Of a stretch of 64,000 bases of DNA, positions 54,153 through 62,007 are shown piece by piece. The notes beneath the pieces were generated by a model that saw only the letters and a program-made list of their open reading frames with translations, was not told the DNA's origin and made no database searches. Where the stretch lies: assembly GCF_014269285.1 (NCBI RefSeq), contig NZ_JACOAF010000008.1:62001-126000 (forward strand). Direction: 5' to 3'. The translations under genes were made by a program, and so were the position numbers. Position 1 is the stretch's first letter, and each line of letters opens with the position of its first letter. The stretch is from Rufibacter sediminis (GTDB lineage Bacteria; Bacteroidota; Bacteroidia; Cytophagales; Hymenobacteraceae).

Positions 54153-54779
54153 ATGAAATTGAAAAGTTTACTTCAATTGGTTCTCTTCACCGTGGTTGGG
54201 CAGTTCCTGTTTTCCTGTAGCTCAGCCGAGTATTACCGGTTCACTTCTGCCAAGCCAGAAACCTACAACCGGTCGGTTGCCAAAGTAGAACCCGCAGATC
54301 AGAAATTAGAAGAAGCTGCTCCGGCTGTCCTGGAGGAGGAGAAGGTAGTGACCGCCGCAGAAATGCCCGCCCAGGTGAAACAAGTGGAGCCGGTTCTGGA
54401 GGCCAGCGCCAAAAAAGCCGAGCCGGTGTTGTTTGAGACCAAAAAAACAACCGTTGCCACCACAGATGCTAAGGCTGCCTCTGCTGCTGCCCTGAGCGTA
54501 GAGGAAACCAAGGTTCTGGATGCTGCCAAGCACCGCCTCGCCAGCATGACCAAAGCCGAGAGAAAGGAATTCAAGAAAGAAGTGAAAACGGCGCTTCGGG
54601 ATGCCAACGCCTCCACCAACATCGTGGAGATCATCCTGGCCATTCTGCTTCCGCCGTTAGGGGTTTTCCTGCACGAAGGAGATGTGAACAGCCGATTCTG
54701 GATCAGCTTGCTCCTCACGTTGCTGTTCTTCATCCCAGGTGTGATTTATGCGCTTCTGGTGGTGACAGACTCCATCTAA
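54153..54779 (+). CDS. Lipoprotein with C-terminal YqaE/Pmp3 membrane domain
   Basis: 208-aa protein. A lipoprotein-type signal, MKLKSLLQLVLFTVVGQFLFSCSSAEYY (lipobox LFSC), is followed by about 110 polar residues rich in Ala, Glu, Lys and Val. The C terminus is a Pmp3/YqaE domain of two helices: [48 protein letters not shown]. Pmp3 domains are known from small salt- and cold-stress membrane proteins. The combination would be anchored by lipid and by two helices. The context of potassium and trehalose genes fits a membrane-stress role (inference). Confidence 0.85.
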   Translation: MKLKSLLQLVLFTVVGQFLFSCSSAEYYRFTSAKPETYNRSVAKVEPADQKLEEAAPAVLEEEKVVTAAEMPAQVKQVEPVLEASAKKAEPVLFETKKTTVATTDAKAASAAALSVEETKVLDAAKHRLASMTKAERKEFKKEVKTALRDANASTNIVEIILAILLPPLGVFLHEGDVNSRFWISLLLTLLFFIPGVIYALLVVTDSI

Positions 54780-54804
54780 GGGACGTGTAACTTTCAACGT
54801 TCAC

Positions 54805-54849
54805 GCATAAAAAAGGCCTTGGCTACCATAGCCAAGGCCTTTTTTATGC
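54805..54849. terminator. Bidirectional terminator
   Basis: Perfect stem GCATAAAAAAGGCCTTGGCT / complement with a 5-base loop, A run on one side and T run on the other. It lies between the convergent Pmp3-type gene and the small - strand pair. Confidence 0.92.
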
Positions 54850-54920
54850 CGTAATCTCAGCGATATACCTATTTCAAGGGAAATAGAAGGGCTACCAACA
54901 GCAAACCTCTCGGCGGGGGG

Positions 54921-55319
54921 TTACATCACCTTCAGCCAGTTCTCGGCGGCATCTCGGTCCTCGAAGTTAAGGATAAGGATGCCGTTGATGGTGTACTTCA
55001 GCGTTTCTTTGGTGGAGAGTTGGCTGTAGAGTTCGGGGGAGAGAACCCAGGCAAAGTAATGAACGCCGGCTTTGTACATGGCCGGGAACCAGATTTTCGC
55101 GCCCCACTCGGCTGCGCCAGACCAGTTGCCGGTGACCAGGGTATTGTCATTGAAAACCTTGGTGGATCTGGTGCTGGCCACGTGCTTCAGCATTTTGTCG
55201 CAACCGTCTCTCACGGTTTCCTCGGTCTGTTTTCCCGTCCAGTCTACATAGAGAATATCCGTGAGGAGATCTAGTTTGATGGTGATATGGGGCTCTTGTA
55301 GTAAGGTGCGCTTGTGCAT
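54921..55319 (-). CDS. Small STAS/SpoIIAA-like cytosolic protein
   Basis: 132-aa protein without signal peptide. The N-terminal half (HITIKLDLLTDILYVDWTGKQTEETVRDGCDKMLKHVASTRSTKVFNDNTLVTGNW) shows the alternating strand/helix pattern of SpoIIAA/STAS-like folds, and the C terminus (ILILNFEDRDAAENWLKVM) resembles its neighbour's end. No catalytic motif is visible. It lies 15 bases downstream of a related gene on the same strand, so the two probably form a duplicated pair in one transcript. Function unknown; the fold is a tentative call. Confidence 0.65.
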   Translation of the reverse strand: MHKRTLLQEPHITIKLDLLTDILYVDWTGKQTEETVRDGCDKMLKHVASTRSTKVFNDNTLVTGNWSGAAEWGAKIWFPAMYKAGVHYFAWVLSPELYSQLSTKETLKYTINGILILNFEDRDAAENWLKVM

Positions 55320-55334
55320 TTGATCACAGAAATT

Positions 55335-55748
55335 TCAGGAGGCAGATTTCAACCACTCCATAGCAGAGGTACGGTCAGAGAAGTTCTGTAGCTGAAAGTG
55401 GATAGCAGGGTTCTGCTGAATTTTCATAAGGCTTTCTTCGGCCCGCGTTTCATCTACCGCGTCAGAAGACGCTATTCTGGCAATCTTCTGCAGCCGGGTG
55501 GTGTTTAAATCCTGGGCCAGTTTCAGCATGAGCGAGGTGTTCTCGTCGTCAGGAATAGAAACCGTGGCTTTGCTGCAGTCTACCAGTAGCTTCTTGACAT
55601 CATAGTCAACGATGGCCTCCATCAAGACCTGAAACGCCTGTTTTACCTCTGGCAGAACCGACGGCTCCAGATCAGGCCAGGCCAACTCCAGGATATCCGT
55701 GGCCGGATCATACTCAAGTAGCAGTATACTATTTTGGTAAAGTAGCAT
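55335..55748 (-). CDS. Small STAS/SpoIIAA-like cytosolic protein, paralogue
   Basis: 137-aa protein without signal peptide: ILLLEYDPATDILELAWPDLEPSVLPEVKQAFQVLMEAIVDYDVKKLLVDCSKATVSIPDDENTSLMLKL has the strand-helix-strand layout of the gene that follows it, and the tail LQNFSDRTSAMEWLKSAS aligns with the FEDRDAAENWLKVM end of that neighbour. The two proteins share layout more than sequence. Role unknown; an anti-sigma antagonist-like or regulatory role is possible but unsupported. Confidence 0.65.
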   Translation of the reverse strand: MLLYQNSILLLEYDPATDILELAWPDLEPSVLPEVKQAFQVLMEAIVDYDVKKLLVDCSKATVSIPDDENTSLMLKLAQDLNTTRLQKIARIASSDAVDETRAEESLMKIQQNPAIHFQLQNFSDRTSAMEWLKSAS

Positions 55749-56068
55749 AGCAGGCAGGCGACGGAAATAGCATCGCGCATATTCAAATATACTAATTTCT
55801 ACTTATAAACCGAAGCTCCGCCGCTCATTCCCCCGGAGGTTGGCCTTCCGCCTGAAGTAAAAATGCAAAACTATGTTTTTGCTGCTGGGCCTGCTGGCCT
55901 GTGTATTCCTTCTGTCAATCCAGGTTTGCAGATAAGGTATGGCTTAGGATTGAAGCAGTTAGCCTAGGTACAACTTTCCTGCTGTTTTTAAGCTGATTTA
56001 GGGAAAACAGGCTTAAAACCGATGAGAGAAGAAATTCTGTTTTCAGCCACTTTTCTCGAAAACGGCAC
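55749..56068. other. Intergenic region with two palindromic repeats
   Basis: No gene is visible. It contains the repeat copies at 55981-56019 and 56038-56076, followed directly by the M16 gene terminator. Confidence 0.5.
55981..56019. repeat. Palindromic intergenic repeat, copy 12
   Basis: CTGTTTTTAAGCTG / CAGGCTTAAAAC with ATTTAGGGAAAA centre; one gap in the stem. Confidence 0.75.
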
Positions 56069-56076
56069 TAAAGCAG
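56038..56076. repeat. Palindromic intergenic repeat, degenerate copy
   Basis: CTGTTTTCAGCCACTTTTC / GAAAACGGCACTAAAGCAG; about two thirds of the stem still pairs. Its right edge overlaps the adjoining terminator. Confidence 0.5.
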
Positions 56077-56116
56077 CGGCCCCTTCCGGAATAAACCAGA
56101 AGGGGCCGCTGCTTTA
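56069..56116 (-). terminator. Terminator of the M16 peptidase gene
   Basis: Perfect 18-bp stem TAAAGCAGCGGCCCCTTC / complement with a 12-base loop, 15 bases beyond the stop codon. Confidence 0.85.
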
Positions 56117-56130
56117 AGAAGAATGGCTTC

Positions 56131-58965
56131 TTACTTTAAAAGGATGGGTTTACCGAAGCCTAGCTGCTCCAGCTTCTGAAGCTGCGTTGCGGCATCGCCT
56201 ACCACCAGATAGTACATCTTGTTGGGGTTGACGTATTGCTGTGCCAGGGCTTTGATTCTGTCCAGCGTCATCTCCTGCACCAATGCTTCTCTTCCTTTGG
56301 CGTAATCATAGGGCAGACCGTAGGCACTGATGTTGTGGAGCAGGTTCAGTTTGGCACCCATGGTTTCAAAAGCCCGGGCGTTGCTCTTGATCAGAAAGCC
56401 CTTGGTCACCTCCAGGTCCTGGGCAGAATACGCGGGGCCGAAGTTCTGGAGAATCTGCTTGATCAGATCCGCCGATTCATACGTGACGTTTGACCGCACC
56501 CCGCTCTGGATCACGAAAGGCCCCGGTACGTTGGAGCCCGAGAAAGAAGACCCGATGCCGTAGGTATAGCCTTTGCCTTCACGTAGCTGCTGCGTCAACT
56601 GCGAGGCGAAGCCGCCGCCGCCCAGAATGTAGTTCATCACCTGCGCCGGGTAAAAGTCTTTGTGCGTCACGGGCAAGGCCAGATACCCAAACCGCAACAC
56701 CGACTGCTTTGCGCCCGGCACATCATAAAAATAGACCTGCGAAGCGCTGGGGGCCGGTGGCGAAGGAAATTGCGGCATGCGAACCGTTTTGACTTTCCAG
56801 TTCTGGTTCAGGCCAGCCAGCGAGGTAGCAACTTCCTGCTGATCTACCGCCCCCACTACCTGGAAAGTAGCCACTGACGGCGAAAGATTTGCGGCATAAT
56901 ACTGCTGGAGATCGGTTAGGGTGATGGCTTTTAAAGAAGCTTCCGTGCCCAGGAGGTTGCGCGAAAGGATGTTGTCCTTGCCGTACAGGATTTTCTTGAA
57001 GCTATTATCAGCGATGGAATTGGGGTTGGCTTTCTGCTGTTTGATCTGGCTTTCCACCCGTTGCTTGGCAAGTTTGAATTCCTGTTCATCCCAGCGGGGT
57101 TCCAGAAGGATCTCCTGCACCAAAGCCATGGTAGGAAGGTAGTTGCGCGCCAGGGTGCGTCCGCTGATGGTGAAGCTTTCCTCATTGGCCGAGATGCTGA
57201 TGGAAGCGCCCAGCGCATCCATGGCTTCCTCCAGCTGCTCCGTGGTTTTGTTTTTGGTGCCTTTCAGGAGCAGTTCAGAAAGGAGGTTGGAAACGCCCAC
57301 TTTCGAGGAATCTTCCAGCAGCAATCCGCCGTTCATGCGCAGGTTGAACATCACCAGCGGAACTTCGCGGTCAGTGATGCCCAGCGTTTTGAGGCCGTTT
57401 TCTGATTTTTTCTCCCAAACGTTGGGTACTCTGGTTTCGGGTGCTTTGCCGTAAGGCGGCTCCACGGTGCGGTCAAAGCGGGAAGGAGTGCGCGGGTAAT
57501 CGGCTTTGGCCGAGGCGTCAAACTTCTCCTCGGCACCTTCCACAATTTTCTCTTCCACCACACTGGCTTTCTGGGCACCTTTCAGGGCGAGGTTTACCTG
57601 GCCCTTCGGCACGAAGCTGGTCACCACGTAAGGCTTGCCTTTGATGTATTGTTGGTACACCCGCATGACATCATCACGGGTTACGGAAAGCATATTTTGA
57701 ATATCCTTGCTGATAAATCCGGGGTCACCCGCGAAGATCTGGTACTGGGCCAGCTGAAATCCTTTGCCCTGCACGCTGGACAAGCCGTTGTAAAAGCTTA
57801 CTTCCTGCGAGGTTTTGATGCGGTTGAGGTCATCGTCTGAGAAGCCTTCCTGCTCAAAGCGCTGGAACGCTTCTTGTACGGCGGCATGTATCAGGTTCAG
57901 GTCTACTTTCTCGTACCCTCTGATGCTCAGCATGAATTGTCCGGCCAGCTCGGCGCTGTTCTGGTACATGTTCACGCGGCCCGCCAACTGCTTCTCGTCC
58001 ACAATTAGTTTGTTGAACGGGGCTTTCTTGCCGTCGGCCAGTAGCGTGGCGAGGGTTCTGAGGGCGTAAGAGTCTTTGTGGTAGGTGTAGACGCTGGGCC
58101 AAGCCATGGTCAGTTCCGGCAATCGGGCGAAGTTGTCTTCGTGGTAAAGGCTTTTGGTTTGGGACAACACCACCGGTTTTTTCTCCAACGCCGGGATTTT
58201 CTCGCCTTTTTTGATTTCCCCGAAGTACTTCTCCACCCACGCTTTAGCCTGACCCGGCTCAAAATCACCCGATACCACCAAGGTCACGTTGTTGGGCACA
58301 TACCAGCGCCGGTAGAATTCTTTGACATCAGCTAAGGTGGCGTTCTGCAAGTCTTCCAGCGAACCAATCACTTGCCAGTGGTACGGATGGTCTTTGGGGT
58401 ACAGGTTCTGGTCAATCACGTAGGATGTGTTGCCGTAGGGCGCGTTGTCATAACTCTGGCGTTTCTCGTTCTTCACCACCTGCTTTTCCTTGGCCAATAC
58501 CTGCTCGGTGACGGTGTTGATGAAGAAGCCCAGTTTATCGGCCTCGGCCCAGATCATTTTCTCCAGCGCATCATTGGGAACGGTCTGGTAGTAATTGGTC
58601 CGGTCGCGGCTGGTGGAGCCGTTGGCCCCGGAGCCACCAATGCGGGCGCTCATCTTGTCCAGCCCGCCTTTGCCCAGGTTCTCCGATTCCAGAAAAAGCA
58701 GGTGCTCAAACAAGTGGGCGAACCCCGTGCGGCCTTCCTTCTCCCGCGCCGAGCCCACGTGGCTGGTAAGGGCCACCGCCACCACCGGATCAGATTTGTC
58801 AACGTGGAAAACCACGGTCAGGCCGTTGGCTAAGGTGAACTTCTCAAAGTCTACCTGAAAATCCTGCTTAGCAGTTTTTGAAGCCTTCAACGTGCCCTGC
58901 CGCTGACAGGAGAACAGCGCCAAGGAAAAGAAGAAGAGGAAAGTGATGGGTTTGGTGAATTTCAT
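56131..58965 (-). CDS. M16 family zinc metallopeptidase lipoprotein (two fused halves)
   Basis: Predicted envelope peptidase of 944 aa from the ATG at 58965, with the signal MKFTKPITFLFFFSLALFSCQRQ (lipobox LFSC). The open frame to 59028 adds 21 residues without leader features. The first M16 unit has the zinc motif HxxEH as FAHLFEHLLF and the distal glutamate in VVKNEKRQSYDNAPYG. The second unit (about residues 490-940, SENGLKTLGITDREVPLVMFNLRMNGGLLLEDSSKVGVSNLLSELLLKGTKNKT) lacks the zinc motif, as expected for the non-catalytic half. The R/Y-containing GGGGFASQLTQQLREGKGYTYGIGSSF block closes the active site in this family. Probably a periplasmic oligopeptidase. Confidence 0.93.
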   Translation of the reverse strand: MKFTKPITFLFFFSLALFSCQRQGTLKASKTAKQDFQVDFEKFTLANGLTVVFHVDKSDPVVAVALTSHVGSAREKEGRTGFAHLFEHLLFLESENLGKGGLDKMSARIGGSGANGSTSRDRTNYYQTVPNDALEKMIWAEADKLGFFINTVTEQVLAKEKQVVKNEKRQSYDNAPYGNTSYVIDQNLYPKDHPYHWQVIGSLEDLQNATLADVKEFYRRWYVPNNVTLVVSGDFEPGQAKAWVEKYFGEIKKGEKIPALEKKPVVLSQTKSLYHEDNFARLPELTMAWPSVYTYHKDSYALRTLATLLADGKKAPFNKLIVDEKQLAGRVNMYQNSAELAGQFMLSIRGYEKVDLNLIHAAVQEAFQRFEQEGFSDDDLNRIKTSQEVSFYNGLSSVQGKGFQLAQYQIFAGDPGFISKDIQNMLSVTRDDVMRVYQQYIKGKPYVVTSFVPKGQVNLALKGAQKASVVEEKIVEGAEEKFDASAKADYPRTPSRFDRTVEPPYGKAPETRVPNVWEKKSENGLKTLGITDREVPLVMFNLRMNGGLLLEDSSKVGVSNLLSELLLKGTKNKTTEQLEEAMDALGASISISANEESFTISGRTLARNYLPTMALVQEILLEPRWDEQEFKLAKQRVESQIKQQKANPNSIADNSFKKILYGKDNILSRNLLGTEASLKAITLTDLQQYYAANLSPSVATFQVVGAVDQQEVATSLAGLNQNWKVKTVRMPQFPSPPAPSASQVYFYDVPGAKQSVLRFGYLALPVTHKDFYPAQVMNYILGGGGFASQLTQQLREGKGYTYGIGSSFSGSNVPGPFVIQSGVRSNVTYESADLIKQILQNFGPAYSAQDLEVTKGFLIKSNARAFETMGAKLNLLHNISAYGLPYDYAKGREALVQEMTLDRIKALAQQYVNPNKMYYLVVGDAATQLQKLEQLGFGKPILLK

Positions 58966-59296
58966 GGAAAGGGTATAAGGGATTGTTTCTGTTTCAATTG
59001 TTCGTTTGCAGGCCGTCACGGAAATCATAAAATCACTTTAGGAACAGGTGTTCTTCTGGTACAATCTCATTGTTTTTACTCTTAGTGGCTATTTCTTTCT
59101 CTTGCAGTCCTGCGCTGTGCTTTTATGTATGGTAAAACTACTTCGCTGGTATCTTGGGTCACTTGTGCTGCCTGGTTAGATTATCTTCATTTGTGGCTCC
59201 CGTGTGATAGAAGACATGGAAGTGTCTGTACCTAAAGATTATCCCATGCTCTTTTTGGAGGTGCTCAAATACTGCCCATTCATTACATGAAACTTG
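58966..59296. other. Divergent spacer before the glycosyltransferase pair
   Basis: No gene, palindromic repeat or strong hairpin is seen; only the -7 box at its right end. Confidence 0.4.
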
Positions 59297-59304
59297 TATC
59301 TTTG
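59297..59304 (+). promoter_or_regulatory. -7 box before the family 2 glycosyltransferase
   Basis: TATCTTTG, full match to TAnnTTTG, 20 bases before the GTG start; no convincing -33 TTG. Confidence 0.5.
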
Positions 59305-59324
59305 ACCTAAAACAGATTGAGCTT

Positions 59325-60248
59325 GTGGATATTTCGGTCGTGATCCCTGTTTACAATGAGGAAGCGAATTTAATCAATTTATATAATAGGCTGGAGATAG
59401 CCTTGTCTTCGCTGCATCTAACCTACGAATTAATTTTTGTGAACGATGGGAGCCGAGATGGGTCCCTGAATCTTCTGAAAGGGCTGGCTCAGGAAAAAGG
59501 AGTGAAGTACATTGACTTCAGCCGTAATTTCGGGCATCAGATTGCTGTGAATGCGGGTTTAGATCATGCCCATGGAAATGCGGTGGTGATCATTGACAGT
59601 GATTTACAAGACCCGCCCGAGTTAATCCCTGAACTATACGCCAAGCTACAGGAGGGGTATGAAGTAGTGTACGCGCGCCGTAAACAGCGTCAGGGGGAAA
59701 GTATCCTTAAGAAAGTAACCGCCCGCTTGTTTTACCGCATAATGGCCACCATTACCTCTACCCCAATCCCGCTGGATACCGGTGATTTCCGGATTATTGA
59801 TAAGAAGGTGGTGGAGGTGCTGCGCCAGATGCCGGAAAAGCAGAAGTTTGTCCGGGGGCAGATCGCATGGGTTGGTTTCAGGCAAACGTTTCTGGAGTAT
59901 GACCGAGCCGGGCGGGCCGGTGGAGAGACTGGGTACACTTACCGGAAAATGATTCGGCTTGCGCTGGATGCCATCACCTCTTTTTCTAATTTGCCCTTGA
60001 AAATGGCCACGGTTAGTGGTTTCCTAGTTTCCGGGATCGCATTTTTATTGATGCTGTACACCCTATATGCCCGGTTTGTCTCCGAAGACTATGTGCCCGG
60101 CTGGTCGTCCATTATGCTTAGTGTGTTATTTCTGGGAGGAGTACAGCTGATCTCCATTGGCATTATAGGAGAGTATATCAGTCGTCTAAGTGATAATGTG
60201 CGAAACCGGCCGCTGTATATTGTGAATGAAAGTAATATCAAATTATAG
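59325..60248 (+). CDS. Polyprenyl-phosphate sugar transferase (GT2, GtrB/DPM-like)
   Basis: 307-aa membrane-associated family 2 glycosyltransferase with a GTG start (MDISVVIPVYNEEANLINLYNRL). The GT-A fold shows FVNDGSRDGSL and the metal-binding DSDLQDPPELIPEL (DxD type). VYARRKQRQGESILKKVTARLFYRIM and the DTGDFRIIDKKVVEVL block are those of dolichol- or undecaprenyl-phosphate glucosyl/mannosyltransferases. Two C-terminal membrane helices (FLVSGIAFLLMLYTLYARF and SIMLSVLFLGGVQLISIGIIGEYI) anchor it. It probably makes a lipid-linked sugar donor used by the polytopic protein encoded 56 bases downstream. Confidence 0.92.
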   Translation: MDISVVIPVYNEEANLINLYNRLEIALSSLHLTYELIFVNDGSRDGSLNLLKGLAQEKGVKYIDFSRNFGHQIAVNAGLDHAHGNAVVIIDSDLQDPPELIPELYAKLQEGYEVVYARRKQRQGESILKKVTARLFYRIMATITSTPIPLDTGDFRIIDKKVVEVLRQMPEKQKFVRGQIAWVGFRQTFLEYDRAGRAGGETGYTYRKMIRLALDAITSFSNLPLKMATVSGFLVSGIAFLLMLYTLYARFVSEDYVPGWSSIMLSVLFLGGVQLISIGIIGEYISRLSDNVRNRPLYIVNESNIKL

Positions 60249-60304
60249 ATCAAATTCTAATACCATCCTTCCTCACCTACCAGTCCCCCCTACGTTTTCG
60301 CTGC

Positions 60305-61783
60305 ATGAAAAGAAATGACTTTATAAAGATCAGTATTTTAATAGTTGTCCTTCTAGCTATCTTTTATCCGGTATTTTATACAGAATATCTCTATACAGAT
60401 GAGGCCGTTCAGATCTGGTTTTACAAACAAGCCGGAAGCCTAGAGATGTTTATCCCGCAGGGCCGGTACTTAACGGAGAAATTGATGCAGGCGCTTTTCT
60501 CAACTATCACTACCATCAAAGACATCCGTTACTTGCGTGTATTCTCCTTGTTTGGTTGGGTGCTGTGCCTCCCTGTCTGGTATTTTGTGATTAAGCGATT
60601 AACGGCCAAAGAAAACCTTCCCTCTTTACTGGCATTCTTTTCAGTGTTTTACTTGGTCGCCATGCCGCCAATGGCTGTTTCCATCGGGTGGGCTACCTGT
60701 CTTGAGCTTTTCATTGCCAATACTGCTGGTTTGCTTTCTGGTTATATCATTCTGAACTCCACCGCCTACAGCCAAGGCGGGAACAATCGGTTTCCGGTAG
60801 GGGCGATGTTGGTTTCCATCGTTTTGGGGCTGATATCATTGTTCAGCTATCAGAGTGGTTTCGGCTGTTTTATGATTCCCCTGCTGATTCATTTTCTAGG
60901 TAAGCAGAAAAGCTCTCGCCCGCTACTCATCAGCTTAGGCGTTTACCTGTTTACCTATATTGTCTATTTAGTGGTGTTCAAGCTATGCCTTGCGCTTAAC
61001 GGGATGGAGGCGAACCAACGAACCGGATTGTACATCAATATTGGGGGGAAACTGAGATTCTTCTTCTCCCAACCTTTATCGGCGGCTTTCCATTTTACCT
61101 ATATCTTCAATGAAAACAGCAAGCTGGGCCTCCTGCTTTATCGTGTGCTGTTGGCTGTACTGCTGATCTATACTTTCTTCCGGTATAGAGCTCTTCATGT
61201 TTGGCAGAAAGTGGCTTATGTCCTTGGTATTGGAGCAATATTCTTGTTGATGTACATCCCTCCGTTGATTGTAAAAGAAAACTATGCTTCCAACCGTACC
61301 ATGCTGGCCTTAAATATGGGCGTGTTTCTTGTAATGGCCGAGACCCTGCTGAGCCTTTTTAAAAGCTTCAATAGTAAAAAGATGCTGGTGTATGGTGTGT
61401 CCGGTTTGTTTGCCTTGAATGCGTGGTATAATTTCAATTACCTGTTTTTAAAGCCCGTCGTGCACGAACATGCCAAGTTCAAAGCCTTCATGCAAGACAA
61501 TTATTCTGAGAAGGTAACATCAATCGCCTTTATCCGCCCCCCTGAAGATGTATTTGTTCGCCACTTTGGCATTACACGGTCTTGGGATGAATTTGGCGTG
61601 CCGATTTCGCATTTCAGTTGGGTGCCGGAGCCATATGTCAAGCAGCTTATTTTTGAAATGACCAATAGCCGCGCCATCGCCGAGAAGATAACGGTAACCA
61701 ACGGCTTACGGCAAGATGGTTTTGCCCCTGCCTCCCAAGAGAACGGGTTGCTGATTGACGCCGAAGAGGTAATCACTAAATGA
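60305..61783 (+). CDS. Polytopic membrane protein, probable GT-C-type glycosyltransferase
   Basis: 492-aa protein with about ten membrane helices in the first 400 residues and a C-terminal soluble tail of about 100 residues (KPVVHEHAKFKAFMQDNYSEKVTSIAFIRPP). The first external loop carries YTDEAVQIWFYKQAGS, with an acidic pair placed as in GT-C glycosyltransferases. It follows a GtrB-like gene in the same direction, an arrangement like gtrB-gtrC modification loci, where the second protein transfers the lipid-linked sugar to a surface polymer. No named family is recognised, so the enzymatic role is inference from context and topology. The acceptor is unknown. Confidence 0.7.
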   Translation: MKRNDFIKISILIVVLLAIFYPVFYTEYLYTDEAVQIWFYKQAGSLEMFIPQGRYLTEKLMQALFSTITTIKDIRYLRVFSLFGWVLCLPVWYFVIKRLTAKENLPSLLAFFSVFYLVAMPPMAVSIGWATCLELFIANTAGLLSGYIILNSTAYSQGGNNRFPVGAMLVSIVLGLISLFSYQSGFGCFMIPLLIHFLGKQKSSRPLLISLGVYLFTYIVYLVVFKLCLALNGMEANQRTGLYINIGGKLRFFFSQPLSAAFHFTYIFNENSKLGLLLYRVLLAVLLIYTFFRYRALHVWQKVAYVLGIGAIFLLMYIPPLIVKENYASNRTMLALNMGVFLVMAETLLSLFKSFNSKKMLVYGVSGLFALNAWYNFNYLFLKPVVHEHAKFKAFMQDNYSEKVTSIAFIRPPEDVFVRHFGITRSWDEFGVPISHFSWVPEPYVKQLIFEMTNSRAIAEKITVTNGLRQDGFAPASQENGLLIDAEEVITK

Positions 61784-61959
61784 TAAAGTAGGGTTTAGGC
61801 GGTAAAGCAGAAGATGCTTGAGGCCTCACCTGCTTTATTCGTGTTTTCGCCGAAAGCCAAGTCCCGTAATCCATTCATTGATCCCTGCGTTCGGATTGAT
61901 GTTAATTTGCATAGGTGTATAAATTCAACTATCCCTAAAACGATCCTCAGCAAAGGGGC

Positions 61960-61995
61960 GTTTTTGGGGCAGTTTAGAGAAAACAGGCTTAAAAG
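61960..61995. repeat. Palindromic intergenic repeat, imperfect copy
   Basis: GTTTTTGGGGCAGTTTA / GAAAACAGGCTTAAAAG between convergent genes, 12 bases from the oxidoreductase stop. Confidence 0.6.
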
Positions 61996-62007
61996 AGCCG
62001 ACCTATA

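Noticed and set aside
56131-58965. M16 peptidase as a pseudogene because its second half lacks HxxEH
   Set aside because: The second half of fused M16 proteins is normally non-catalytic; the frame is intact and the first half has all zinc ligands.
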